From positions 138,475,621 to 138,539,620 of the forward strand of contig NC_135504.1 in the NCBI RefSeq assembly GCF_052857255.1: a stretch of DNA of 64,000 nt. The letters run 5' to 3'. Below are positions 1-11,388 of this stretch, one piece after another. A program made the position numbers and the translations under genes. This stretch comes from Amblyomma americanum. Taxonomy: Eukaryota; Arthropoda; Arachnida; Ixodida; Ixodidae. Positions within the stretch are counted from its first letter, which is position 1. Each line of letters begins with the position of its first letter. Below the pieces are notes generated by a model. The model was not told the DNA's origin, did no database searches, and saw nothing but the letters and a program-made list of their open reading frames with translations.

Positions 1-1624
1 ACCAGATGTATGCATTAAGAAACAAGCAGGGCGAGGTCATTGGCAATATGGATAAGATAGTTAACGTAGCCGAAGAGTTCTACAAAGACCTGTACAGTAG
101 CCAATGTAATCAGAGCGCTAATGAGAAAGACAGCAGTGCACAGCAATGCGTCATTCCGCCAGAAACGAAAGACGAAGTAAAGATAGCCTTAGAAGCAATG
201 AAAAGGGGAAAGGGAGGATCAGGTAACAGCGGATCTGTTGAAGGATGGAGGGGACATCGTGCTAGAAAAACTCGTCACCCTGTATACGCAATGTCTTATG
301 ACCTCGACTGTACCAGAAGCTTGGAAGAATGCAAACATTATCTTAATACATAAGAAGGGAGACGCCAAGGATTTGAAAAATTACAGGCCGATCAGCTTAC
401 TATCCGTTGCCTACAAAGTATTTACTAAGGTAATCGCTAATAGAGTCAGGGCAACGTTAGACTTTAATCAACCAAATGATCAGGCAGGCTTTCGTAAAGT
501 ATATTGCACAATATATCATATTAAAACTATCAATCAGGTGATATAGAAATGCGCAGAATATAACCAACCTCAATATATAGCTTTCATTGATTACGAGAAA
601 GCATTCGACTCGGTGGAAACCTCAGCAGTCATGCAGGCATTGCGTAATCAGGGGGTAGAAGAGCCTTATGTCCAAATACTGGAAGATATATATAGCAACT
701 GCACAGCTACTATAGTCATCCATAAAGCCAGCAATAAAATTCCAATAAGGAAGGGCGTCAGGAGACACGATCTCGCCAATGCTGTTCACCGCATGTTTAC
801 AGGAGGTATTTCGGTGCCTGAATTGGGAACAGTTGGGAATAAGAATAAATAGAGAATACCTAAATAATCTGCGATTCGCTGATGACATTGCCTTGCTGAG
901 TCACTCAGGAGGTGAACTGCAAATCATGATCAATGAGTTAGACAGGCAGAGCAGATCGATGGGTCTAAAAATTAACATGCAGAAAACCAAGGTAATGTTC
1001 AACAGCTTAGCAAGGGAACAACAGTTCACTATTGGCAGCGAGAGCCAAGAAGTTGTTACGGAATACGTCTACTTAGGGCAGGCAGTGACAGCTGATCCGG
1101 ATCATGAGAGGGAGATAACTAGAAGGATAAGAATGGGTTGGAGCGCATGTGGCAAATTCTCGCAAATCATGAGTGGCAGTTTACCAATTTCCCTCAAGAG
1201 GAAAGTGTACAACAGCTTAATCTTACCGGCACTCACCTACGGGGCAGAAACATGGAGGCTAACGAAAAGAGTTCAGCTTAAGTTAAGGACCAGGCAGCGG
1301 GCCATAGAAAGAAAAATGATAGGTGTAACGTTAAGAGACCGGAAGCGGGGAGAGTGGGTGAGGGAACAAACACGGGTTAATGACATCCTAGTCAAGAGGA
1401 AGAGATGGGCTTGGGCAGGGCATGTAATGCGTAGGCAAGATAACCGCTGGTCCTTAAGGGTAACGGAGTGGATTCCAAGAGAAAGTAAGCGTAGCAGGGG
1501 GCGGCAGAAGGTTAGGTGGGCGGATGAGATTAAGAAGTTTGCAGGCAAAGAGTGCATGCAGCTGGCAAAGGATAGGGTTAATTGGAGAGACGTGAGAGAG
1601 GCCTTTGCCCTGCAGTGGGTGTAG
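1..1624 (+). pseudogene. RTE-type LINE ORF2, 5' part off the left edge, broken
   Basis: This encodes the reverse transcriptase and C-terminal part of a non-LTR retrotransposon. Visible blocks in order are a fingers segment with NYRPISLLS near 390, IDYEKAFDSV near 590-615, the catalytic FADD box at 875-886, then YGAETW near 1240, RKMIGV near 1310, AGHVMRRQ near 1415 and GRQKVRW near 1500. The tail blocks are typical of the RTE clade. The frame changes near 210-235 and near 770, and there is a stop at 544-546, so it cannot make a full protein. The endonuclease should lie to the left of the window. I see no match to features specific to BovB, a related RTE lineage. Confidence 0.85.
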
Positions 1625-1665
1625 TAAGGCTGATGATAATAATGATGATGATTATGATGATGAAC
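1625..1665 (+). repeat. RTE 3' tail of TGA/ATG-type tandem repeats
   Basis: The stop codon is followed almost at once by imperfect repeats of TGATGA and TAATGA. RTE elements are known for very short 3' UTRs ending in simple repeats, so this marks the 3' end of the element. The same tail recurs at 57165-57183. Confidence 0.7.
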
Positions 1666-2699
1666 ATGTGTGTCAACGCATTCCCCGTTAAAGGAAAACA
1701 GGATTCGGTGGCGACAGTCCGCGACCGTTCGAAGAAGGCGGAAAATTTAGCAACAAGCCCAGCTTTCAGGGACATGGCCGTTTAGTTCGGCAAACTGCCA
1801 CCACGGGCCGCTTCACCCTGAACTCCTTCTTTCTCTTTCCTTTCTCCTTTCCTGCCTCGCATAGCCGCATAGCATAGCATGCGGGGTTGGGTTGGGCGGT
1901 TAACCATTGTTCGGATTCCGCACTGTAGGAGGAGGAAGGAGCAAGTAGGGCTTTATGGGCAAAAAAAAACTATCAATGCGGCGTGAAGCCTTCGCTGCGG
2001 CTTAGGAACTCATGTTCAGTAGCAGCATATTGAGAAAGGCGCCCAGTTAGAATGGAAAGAGGGGATGGAAAAGGCAAGATGGCTGAAGGCCGTTTGATAG
2101 GGACGCTGTGTGGAGTGAAAACGCGTGGTTCTTTTTGACGAGTTGTAAGATAGAGAAGAAATACATCCCAGCAGAAGCAGGACGCCGTGATACAGTGTGT
2201 CATGTCTCACCGGCGCCGTATCTTTTCGCTGCATTACAACTAGCCCAAAGTGCCACCTTAGTGAACTCCTGGATTTAGGCTCGTGATTAGAAGCCAAATT
2301 AATATGTATAAAAATTTAAAAAATCAAGGACGCCGAATGCAGGGATGTCAGATGCTTGTAGATGAATTTTTTGGGCGAACGCAATGAAAGGGTCCAAAAG
2401 ACCAATCTCAACAATCATTTGGGGAGTTAGTTGCAAGATGCCGTCTTGGTTGTGTAATTGCAGTCGCCTATCTTCGTAGCGGATCAGTGAACCAGCTCTT
2501 TTATCGGCGTAATGCCATGTACAGTTTTCAGAAACACGTCGAATTCCTCATCAACACGACTATAGTTCAGCGCTATATTTCGCGAAAAGTAACGGTTATA
2601 AATTTTCTTTTTTTTTCCGAGGACGGTTACTGACTGCAATGCTCTCCCTGAGAGAGTGATATCCGCTGTTGACTTTCTGAAGGCTTTTGATGATGTATT
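1666..2699. other. No gene seen
   Basis: No recognisable coding region or repeat unit was found here. Open frames are short and lack family motifs. Confidence 0.4.
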
Positions 2700-2860
2700 T
2701 TAGTTACTGTATAGAGATATTCTTCAGTTTTATTTGTCGTGGATGCTTTTATTACTGACCCATTGCCCTTGTATGTTATATCTTTGTGCCCTTCCTGCTC
2801 GCACCCAAGCAAGAGGTCTTCAGTATTGGGTAAATAAGTAAATAAATAAATAAATAAATT
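2700..2860 (+). repeat. Possible LINE 3' UTR ending in (TAAA)n
   Basis: A non-coding stretch ends in repeats of TAAA at about 2829-2860. The end of the complete LINE at 30600-30640 has a similar layout, with a GC-rich hook then AATAAATAAATA, so this is probably the 3' end of a 5'-truncated CR1/L2-like LINE. No protein part is visible. Confidence 0.3.
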
Positions 2861-3285
2861 CAAGACTTCGTGTCCAGGACTTAGCGTATTTAACATCAAC
2901 TGGTGAAACCACGAATAGCGGCGCACTCCAGGTTTTTTTTTGTGACCGTAGTGAGACACTCCTGTGCAATCTGAGGAGACTGAACGTTCTCTTGGACACC
3001 GTCTCTCTCATCGTGTACCCTCAGCGTTCATGAACTGAGCGGCCAACAATGGCTTTGCGGGACAGTGGTAGAAGCACATTGTTTAAATTAAGGGGCTCAT
3101 ATGGAGCAATTGCCGACAGACCACAGTAAGGGCAATCCCGCATGTACATTGAAATTACCACCACTGCTCTCCCAACAAGCTGCACAGAGCATGAGTAGGA
3201 TTTTTTCTTGCTTCTGTTACGTAGTTATCAAACAAATCCATGTACCATTGTTTGCGCTTGTTTGTTAAATTATCCTAGCCCGAAG

Positions 3286-3521
3286 AGTCACCGCGGTGGC
3301 TAAGTGGTTATGGCGCTCGGCTGCTGGCCCGAAACGCGGGTTCAATCCCGGACGCGGTGGTCGAATTTCGATGGAGGCGAAGTTCTAGAGGCCCGTGTAC
3401 TGTGCGATGTCAGTGCACGCTCAAGAACCCCAGGTGGTCGAAATTTCCGGAGTCCTCCAGTACGGCGTCCCTCATAGCCTGAGTCGCTTTGGGACGCTAA
3501 AACCCAATAAACCAAACCAGA
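3286..3521 (+). repeat. Ruka-like tRNA-derived SINE, short-tail type, with TSD
   Basis: The head carries a pol III A box (TGGCTAAGTGGT, 3297-3308) and B box (GGTTCAATCC, 3339-3348). The body holds the shared core TGCGATGTCAGTGCACG and the tail block GCCTGAGTCGCTTTGGGACG. It is bounded by a perfect 11-bp duplication, ctagcccgaag, at 3275-3285 and 3522-3532, so both ends are fixed to the base. I infer LINE-driven insertion. Confidence 0.92.
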
Positions 3522-3532
3522 CTAGCCCGAAG

Positions 3533-5340
3533 CAAAAGAAAAAAACTAACCGTCCTCACCATGTTTTGTGTACTGCAGCTCTTGTACATCGTAATTGGGC
3601 CGGACAGTTATTCAGAACACTGACTTCAGTGTTGCGACCATATTAGAAGCGCTGCAACGCCATGCGTCGGGTTCCGACTTTATATCCCTCTATGGTTGCC
3701 TGTCTCGGTCTCCCACTGCATGCAGTTTGTACATTTGCAGCAGAGTTTCAGAAGGGAATCTGTGGATGAAATTGGGACATGCAGCAACGTAACCTCCCGA
3801 AAATGGACACAACGTTGCTATACAGAATACGCGGAGTGTAATACGCTTCTTACCTGCGCAAATGTAACATTTGCATCGCAGTCTCAGGCTGCAAACAATG
3901 ATTACGTTAGAACCAGAAAAAAAAATTCAGGGGGCACTTTGTTGAACTCAAGTGCGGTGAGGCGAAAGCCTTTAGCGCGGTGTTGCTGCTTGTGTCACTG
4001 ATGTGTGGTTAAGATGTTAATTAAGTACGCAATTGCTTGTGAATCTTAAAGGCTGGAGACACTGCAAGGTATTTGGGAGGCATCCATCTGATTCGACGCC
4101 CTTCTGCAAACACTCTGCAGCGTCCTAGACAAGCAGAACTACATATGTGTTGGCAGGAAGTAGCGTAGTAATTAGCACGCTTGGTTGCGGAACGGAAGCG
4201 TGGTAGAACTACTCTCTGAGTATTTGCATGCTTGCATTTATACTATTATGCTCCTGCAAAAGTGATGAAACCGTTTGCTGTATTAGTTGCCGGCGGCGAC
4301 ACCATCACAATAAAGTAAAGACTTCGAACGGTGATTCCCTGTCAATGCACTGCTATCATTGAGTGTTTGCGACCTGATTTTAGGATAGTGTCTCGCTTGT
4401 GAGAAGAATTCGTTCTAAACTCACACTTGAAATATTTTAACAAAAAATAACTAAACAGATAGCCTCACTATAGAGAGTACATGGGCAAGCATTTACCCTT
4501 CATCTCGTTATTAGAAGCTGAATTCGCGTTCTTGCTTGTATCATACTCTTCTCAAAATTTTTTGCGTGTATATTAAATTTTTCTTTGTTTTGTGCCTTGT
4601 TATGAACGTTGCCAAGCTGCAGACGTGACGGCCGGACGTTCATTAATATCGTGTTGGCTGCAGCAAATAGCGCGTGCTTTTTTTTCTAACGTATACAAGT
4701 TTTTCTTTTAAAAGCCGTAAAAGATGCATCGTCGTGGTCCGTGCAGGTGGATTGTGCGCCAAGTCGGACATTATGCCCGTGATAAAGTTCATTTAAAAGA
4801 CTATTAATTAACTATAAATTGAAGGCTGTAAACATCGAAAGTTAACCAAGTCTTCAAAATTCTTTAATAGAGACAAAGTCTTTAAAAGGATCCAATTCCC
4901 AAAGTCACTCGCGAAATGCGCCGGTAGTAGCACATCTCCACTTTATGCCATGGGGATGAGTTTATCGCCGCAATAACTAAACAGCGATACTTAATCGTCG
5001 GGCCGACCAGCTGCCTTCTTCTGTGCGCCGCGAGAGATTTGGGGAGGCAAAGCCGCTTGGAAAGTGAGAAATACACGCCCACATTCGACAGTACTAGTAT
5101 AGGACTGACGCGCCTGACAGAGTTCCTGACAGAGACGCACCAAATAAAAAAAAGAAGAAAACAGGGAGCACGACAATAAAGTAGAAAAAATGGCGAATAA
5201 TAAATGGCGTCGGCAACCAGCTGAAGGAACATGGGCTGGGAATGAGGGGGACGCATAAGTATTTGGCTTTTCCCGTAGCCGCCTTTGTCGCTTCCACTCA
5301 GGCGTCTGGAATGCGCGTTATGACATGGATAGGTAGCAGG
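3533..5340. other. No gene seen
   Basis: This region is mixed, partly AT-rich sequence. No protein motif, SINE core or terminal repeat could be recognised on either strand. Confidence 0.4.
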
Positions 5341-5347
5341 TGCTCGT

Positions 5348-5680
5348 CACGTGCAAAGCCAGTTTAGAAGAAAAACTTGACGATTCTGCTCATCGGGCCT
5401 TTCCCCTTTGACGTCACGCTGTTTACCCAAGGGATAGGTCTCTCCCCGCTGTAAGGAAAGTGACAATGCTTTTGTTTACACAAGCGGTTTCGTCGGAAGG
5501 TAAAGCAAAATTCCTAAAAAATAGGAATTCTTTCGCGATGTTTAGTTTCCGGGAGGCGCCTTGGGACAAAAGGGAAAGCACGTGAGCCTTGCACGTGATC
5601 CCGAATCCTTGACGCTGTTTTTATGCTAGGTTGTTCGCTGGCGTACTATAAATACAGTACCATCGAGATGCTGAACACCA
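5348..5680 (+). promoter_or_regulatory. Candidate pol II promoter with CRE, E-boxes and TATA
   Basis: CACGTG E-boxes lie at 5348-5353, 5579-5584 and 5592-5597, and a palindromic CRE-like TGACGTCA at 5409-5416. A good TATA box, TATAAATA, lies at 5647-5654. A start near 5680 (ACCATTC) would put the TATA box about 30 bases upstream, as expected. Directly downstream are an ATG and a strong splice donor. The element order and spacing look like a genuine host promoter; the activity is inferred. Confidence 0.5.
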
Positions 5681-5730
5681 TTCGTCCACACCCAGCAACT
5701 GCAGCCTAACCTATCTGCCAGAAGCAACTG

Positions 5731-5766
5731 ATGTACCACTCCGTCGAGAGAGTCATCGCGAAAACG
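5731..5766 (+). CDS. Candidate first coding exon (12 codons) before a GTAAGT donor
   Basis: The first ATG downstream of the TATA box opens a 12-codon frame (MYHSVERVIAKT). It runs straight into a consensus splice donor, ACG|GTAAGT, at 5767. The 5' UTR would be about 50 bases. No later exon could be recognised in the window, so the product is unknown. It may be the start of a gene with long introns or a lone promoter-exon remnant. Only the donor, the ATG and the spacing to the promoter support it. Confidence 0.4.
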
Positions 5767-5772
5767 GTAAGT

Positions 5773-6478
5773 TTTTAACTTTTTTGTTTGAATATTGTAA
5801 CATTAAAACCTTTTTTATATTTGTAACGCACTGCTGGGTACATTTAGTCATTACTAGTGGTTTGATTTTGGTATGTGCAGCCACATACTTCATCAGAAAA
5901 ATAAAGTGCATTTATTCCATCTGCAGCACTAAGATTGAAACCTAAGTAATGGTCTTTCAGAGATTGTTAAAAAGGTACCCTGGAAAACTCGCTCCATTTA
6001 AAATAACGGCAACGCAAGAACAAAAAATAATTACGCATTGTATTAGATTATCTGCTTTAAGTGTGGATGATTCATCTATCACCGAACACACAGACTTGTT
6101 AAGGACAGTATGCATAAGGTAGGGAATAAAACAACATTGAGGGTCACTCATATTTACTCCGCTCACGCATCATTTAGTCTAATAGTTGTGACTGTTATCA
6201 CCCGGTTTAGGAACGAGGTGCAAACTGCATTCCCACATTCAAATGCACTTGCTCCACTTTGCACCGGACTAGTCCCAAGCAAGACAATATCGTATCATTC
6301 ACAAAAATGTAAAAGTTCATGTACATATCGTTTTCTGTAATGTTGGTATAAAAATGTTTGTTGCGCTTCTGTTATGGGTCACAACATTTTCGCGTAGTAT
6401 TGCGTGCCGGCAAATAGTTGTTCAATTTAGTATTTGATATTAGTATGTCGCACCGACCTTAGTATACCGCATTTAGTA
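5773..6478. other. Presumed intron or intergenic DNA
   Basis: AT-rich sequence follows the donor at 5767. No acceptor with a recognisable exon was found before the transposon at 6482. Confidence 0.35.
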
Positions 6479-6481
6479 TTA

Positions 6482-7962
6482 TACCCCTGCTACACGGGCG
6501 CTTCGAAAGCCTTCCATCCTAATGTCATTCGACTCGACTGCCGAACTTACGCTGCTACATGAAGTTTCTCAACGGCATTCGGTTCGGATGACATTCGAGT
6601 CGATGGAGCTCGGCGGAGACATTCCAGATTTTGGAATGCCATCGAAACGCGAACGCAGCCCGAACCGACCAATAGGCGTTGCCGCCGCCATCGCTTCGCG
6701 CCGCCCACAGCCGCGCGAGTGCTTTCGGCTCTGTGGCTGCTCATTTTGATACCTGCTGCTCGCTTTTTCCTGCTCTTTGCTTAGCAAATAGCTCGTGTTC
6801 TGTCTACGTAAGTGCTTGAAGATAACAGTGCACCAAAGAACATTTACCGCGTGAGCATGAAATTTCTCCAGCAGTGTGCCGTTGAGGACGCCTGCGCGCA
6901 TATACTATTGTTTACATCGCTGCGTACGAACAGCTAGCGTTCGTTTGCATGACTTAAAACACATTCTGCGCTTTAGTTCTATTAAATAATCTCGTCTTTT
7001 TTGTACTGATTGTACCCATGGCTTGTTAAGGCAGTGCGACAATCTGTGGGAGGAAACGCCGATACGATCGCTCGCCTGAGAAACACTTGACAGCTGGGCT
7101 ACTGACATCGTGTACGATCGGCGCTTGTCGCTAATTGTCCCGACTTCGTCCCACGTGATCAGTAGTTTATTTTAAACTGCTTTATTCAAAAGTATGATTG
7201 GGGATTGTTCACGGTAATTGAAAAGGCATAACTTGTTATCCACAAAATAGCAACGGCGACGACTGCCGCTGGTCGTAAAACTGTGCTCGGCGGTTTGGGT
7301 CACACCGGCGCTTCCCGTTCATCGTATGCGCTCCCTGCGATGTGAGCAATAGTTGATTTGAGGTCACTGTTGTCAAAATTACACTCGTCGATCATTTGCG
7401 TTCGCTCAAACTTGTGAATTCGCTCTTCACAACCGCCGAATTCGAAGACGTAACCTTGCGGACTCGCTAGGCCTAGTCGTCGCGGAAGGGAAGGGAGTCG
7501 CCGTCGATTAAAATTAATTTGGCAAGCGCTTATAGCTGGTGACTGTTCGAGTGTGGACATGTGAAATATACCCGTTCCTTTCGCTTATTAACAATATGGA
7601 TAAGGTAGAAGGGCGAATATATTCACACGGTCGCCTCATCAGCGTGTTTTCGCTCAGCCGCCGGCCTGCCGAGGACATGAAGGCTGACAGTCCGCCGGTC
7701 AGATTCGTCGGTGTCGTTGGCCTCAAAAACGGGTCCCACTACAGTCATATATGCTACTGTTGACCGTGATAGTGTCGTTGTCGCACTAGTGTGACCACTA
7801 CCGTCGTCGTCATCGTACACTGAAAACGAGCTGAGGAAATTTGAAATGCGTTTGGAAAGTGTCGTGTAGCGCCGCTGAAGTCCGTCGAGTCCGAATGCCA
7901 TTCCAAGTTGCGAATGTCATTCGACTCAGGTGTCCTTCGAACGTGCCCGTGTAGCACAGGTA
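6482..7962. mobile_element. DNA transposon with inverted ends and TTA duplications
   Basis: The left end TACCCCTGCTACACGGGC (from 6482) and the complement of the right end (to 7962) share TGCTACACGGGC followed after two bases by TTCGAA. Weaker similarity continues inward to the ATGTCATTCGACTC-type segments near 6520 and 7915. TTA flanks both ends (6479-6481 and 7963-7965). A 3-bp TWA duplication is the PIF/Harbinger habit, so that superfamily is the best guess. No transposase motif is readable inside, so it is probably non-autonomous or decayed. Confidence 0.65.
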
Positions 7963-7965
7963 TTA

Positions 7966-9137
7966 GCCTTTCTCGCGATTGCCAAGGACGATTTCTATTA
8001 GCGTTTGTCGTGATGACGCTCTGCCGCCTTCATATTAGCAGCAGCATTTTTTTGTTTCATAGAGATAACGTGCCAATTTTCCTCGTAATAAGGTGCACGT
8101 GCGCTTGCGGATCTTATAAACCTAATAAGTACCACAACAAATAAAATCCTGAGACTCAGTTTCCGTTTCCCTACTTTTGGTTTCACTCCCCCCCCCCCCC
8201 CCCGTCCCGCTATCTTCAGATAAATGAAATCGTTTCCTAAATTATCCACAAAATGTCTCCATTTGTCTTTCATTTAGCGCAAAGGATACCTGATTAATTG
8301 GAAAGGGTACTCCAAATGGCATTGTACCCTGGAGCCTAAGAGGAATCTCAACGAGGCCTGTCTGCGCGAGTTCAAATCCCCAAGGAAACCATCGAATCGA
8401 CGCCTCCAGTCTGCCTCTGAAGAGATCGTGTACGAAATTCAAAAAAAGCTGTCCAACTCCCGTCGATCAAGCGGTCTCCTGAAGGTGAAACGTGACCAGG
8501 ACATTTATCGATGGGCTTTTCACGGGAAAGGCCAACCATTAGAAACAAAATGGCTACTCTGTGAGGAACAAGACTTCTGCAGGCTCCAACTTCCATTGCA
8601 TGGTCGATACGGGAAACGAAACTTGGGAACACGGTGGCGATTGAGTTTCCAATAAGAATTAATGGTGGGGTAACACTTCAGAAGTCCTGCAAGAGGTTTC
8701 CTTGCGGATTTCCTCGTGAGACCTTGCAGCTTTTTATCGTGACAAAGATCATTGCTGGCGCATCGTAATAGAGTGATAAGTGTTTAATCCCATGGAGTTC
8801 TACTTTTGTTCTATTTGTTTTGTTTTCGCGTTATTTTGGCTTTTTTTGTACAACGTGTCACCTGTTTAGCTCACTGAGTGTTACTGTCTCTATTCCACTG
8901 CTATGACTTCTTGTTACTCAAATTTTCTAGTTTTTATTTAGTTTGTTGTTTAAAGCTCCACGAAATGGCCACGCCAGATAACCATATAATCTTGTCTGCT
9001 ACCTTTGACAGTTGCAGTGTCACATTTACGCTGACCAATGAGACAGCTATAAAGACAAGACACGAGAAGGACCTTCTTCGAAAGACATACTTTGAAACTG
9101 TGCAATCATTTTTGCCCCCAATGTAAGGCTTCCCATT
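7966..9137. other. No certain gene; poly-C tract at 8187-8203
   Basis: This holds a 17-base C run and short frames without motifs. The frame at 8953-9126 stops 11 bases before the transposase ORF and could be an N-terminal remnant of it, but nothing in it confirms that. Confidence 0.3.
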
Positions 9138-11388
9138 ATGGGCAAATATTTTGAAGACCGGTTTACGTCACTGTGCAATATTGCGGATAGGCGCTACAGG
9201 AATTTAACAGGCCGTGCGAAAGAGTCCTTCTTAAAAAATAAAAGGTTCATAAAGATTCACTTCGAGTCTCAATCTAGCCCACCTGAAACGAATACCGGAG
9301 AATCCATAGAGAACATCATAATTTCTGCTCTGAAAAAAGAACTCGAAAGAGTAGGAACAGTTTCAGAAAAGGCCATAAATGAGCTCAGAGACACCGTCTC
9401 TGCCTATAAGGCTAAGCTTCTTAACCTAGAGCAGGAGAATGAAAAGCTGAAATCTGAAAAAACTACAATGCTACTGAACAAAAGAATAATGGTCGGCGAG
9501 GGGTGCAAAAAAACAGGCCGAAGGAAGCTTAATGTCGCTGGATATTTCATCGCGCAAGCACTTGACGCTGTACTGGAGAGCTACGGCTTAGATGTATGCC
9601 AGCTTCTTGTAACTGACTTAAAAGGCCTGCTGGATAAAGTAGCATTTAAGGAAAATGGAGAAATTATTTGTAATTGCGGTGTAAAAAGAGGTTTCTTCAG
9701 CAATGGTCAAGTTAACTATAATGCCCTTTCTTCCCCAAACAAACAAAGCTTGCGAGAAGTTGCAGCCCTCTTGGACGTACATTTTGTCAGTAACGTTTTC
9801 TGGGAGCACCTCTCCGCGAGCGTCCCTAATCTGCCTACCATAAGGCTAATAAATTCTTCCAGAGAGCACCTAGATAGCAGGATAACTGTCTTCAAGACAC
9901 CAGGTACCTCCCCTGGCGCTCAGGTTTCATTTGAGGAAGACTTGGCGTTAGCTGCGCAAGAGCAAGCTAAAGATGTAGGCATAATTGTGACAGAGATCTC
10001 CACCGAGGCACTCCTTGTAAAAATAGAGGGGGATGGCTGCGTTGTGAGTAGGCGCACGACCTGGACAACATTATCATTCGTCATTTGCAAAACGTGGCAG
10101 CTACAAAGCCTTAACCTTCATCGCCTTCTCGGTGTGGCGGAGATCTCAGAGGGTTATTTTGAAATAAGAGAGGCTTTTCGGGATTTGATAAAAGAAATTA
10201 ATGTTGCCGCACGAAGGGGTAGCATATCTGTAGGGGACCACGAGATTCCGATTCGCATCTCTCTAGGTCAGATTTGAAATTTTTGCTTGTTGTTCAGTTT
10301 CTGCAGTCTGCTGCATCACACTATCCTTGTCCATTTTGTCGAGCAAACCCACAGACAAGGTGCTCAGTTCTCTCAAGTAACAGGAGCTTTAATGAGCCTC
10401 CTTTGATCCGCACTCTTGAGAACATGAAAGCTGATTGCTGCGCAGAGGTGAACGGGATGAAAAACGTGCCATTGTTTAACTTCGACTCTGATTTAATAAT
10501 TCCTGATGTATTCCACATGAAGTTAGGAATAGTTAACCGCCTTGTAGATGGCTTGCTTTCAGAAGCAGAAGACAGACATTACCGTGAAAAAGTCCGCAAC
10601 CCACGTTGTATTACCATACACGTTCATGACATCGTTGACGCCATAAATACCTGTGGGATTCAATTTCACGTCTGGGAAGCCAATGAAGGAAACAAGGGAA
10701 AAACATTCACGTCGGTATCGGGGGCGATTGTGAGCGCCTGCTGAAGGCTTTGCCTGAAAAACTGGCCGGGAAATTGCACCCTCAGAGAAAATAACTTTGC
10801 TCCTTTGGAAGCTTATGCGGAAAATTTTGTAGCACCTGGAAAATGATCTTGAAGGTCGCAGCATAGAAAGAGAAACCTCAGAATTATTTCACACGTTCTT
10901 AGAATTAGGAGCCAAAGGTTACTAACGCTACGATGGCGATAGAGTTACGCCGTACATTAATATTCTCATGCACCATGCTTCCGCAAAGTACGAAAGGTTC
11001 AAGTGCCTTGGTTGGTTTTCAAGCCAAGGGTTAGCGAAAAAAAACGGGGTGCTAAAGCATCTACACCATGGGAAGTCTAGCAAGTGGAATGCAGCCGCTG
11101 ACGCTCTCAAGCTGGCGAAAAGGCTTGAAGTGTGTGAGAATATCAGTCTAAGCCGTGCATATAAAAAGCGGGACCAAGAGTATTGGTTTGAGGGACTTAT
11201 TCAAAAGACACGGGCGAAGAGGCTACGCTGTGCAGAAGAAAAAATGAGCGAAGGACTGTCTACAAAATGTGGACGGCATGGATGCAGGAGAATTGCGCAC
11301 GGAGCTTCGGGCTATGGGAATGTCGACGAAAGTCAAATCAATAGAAAAACTTCGCAACCTTGTAAGGAAAGAAAGAGAAAAGCAATGA
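9138..11388 (+). pseudogene. Transposase-like protein with SAP-like C-terminus, family not named, frameshifted
   Basis: The first frame (9138-10277, 379 aa) has a Lys/Glu-rich coiled-coil-like segment around residues 65-115, a CNCG pair near residue 180 and an EGDG-VVSR block near residue 300. One-base shift near 10264 leads into 10274-10744, which carries SDLKFLLVV, a CPFCRANPQTRC knuckle and an IPDVFHMKLG block. Stops and shifts follow near 10785-10930. A third segment (10968-11240) reads PYINILMHHASAKYERFK and an SSQGLAKKNG block. The last piece (11278-11388) looks like a SAP DNA-binding motif (MDAGELRTELRAMGMS). I recall similar GDG/GGD-KFLL/CPxC/D-HLKL proteins as abundant transposase-like genes in cnidarians and arthropods, but cannot assign a superfamily. 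No terminal inverted repeats were found. Confidence 0.6.

Noticed and set aside
1..1665. BovB retrotransposon of the type exchanged between ticks and vertebrates
   Set aside because: RT blocks fit RTE in general, but the tail region differs from BovB as I remember it. A database comparison would be needed.
3291..3360. A tRNA gene at the SINE head
   Set aside because: The A and B boxes come from the tRNA ancestry of the SINE; the cloverleaf does not close and TSDs bracket the whole SINE. The same holds for the other SINE heads.
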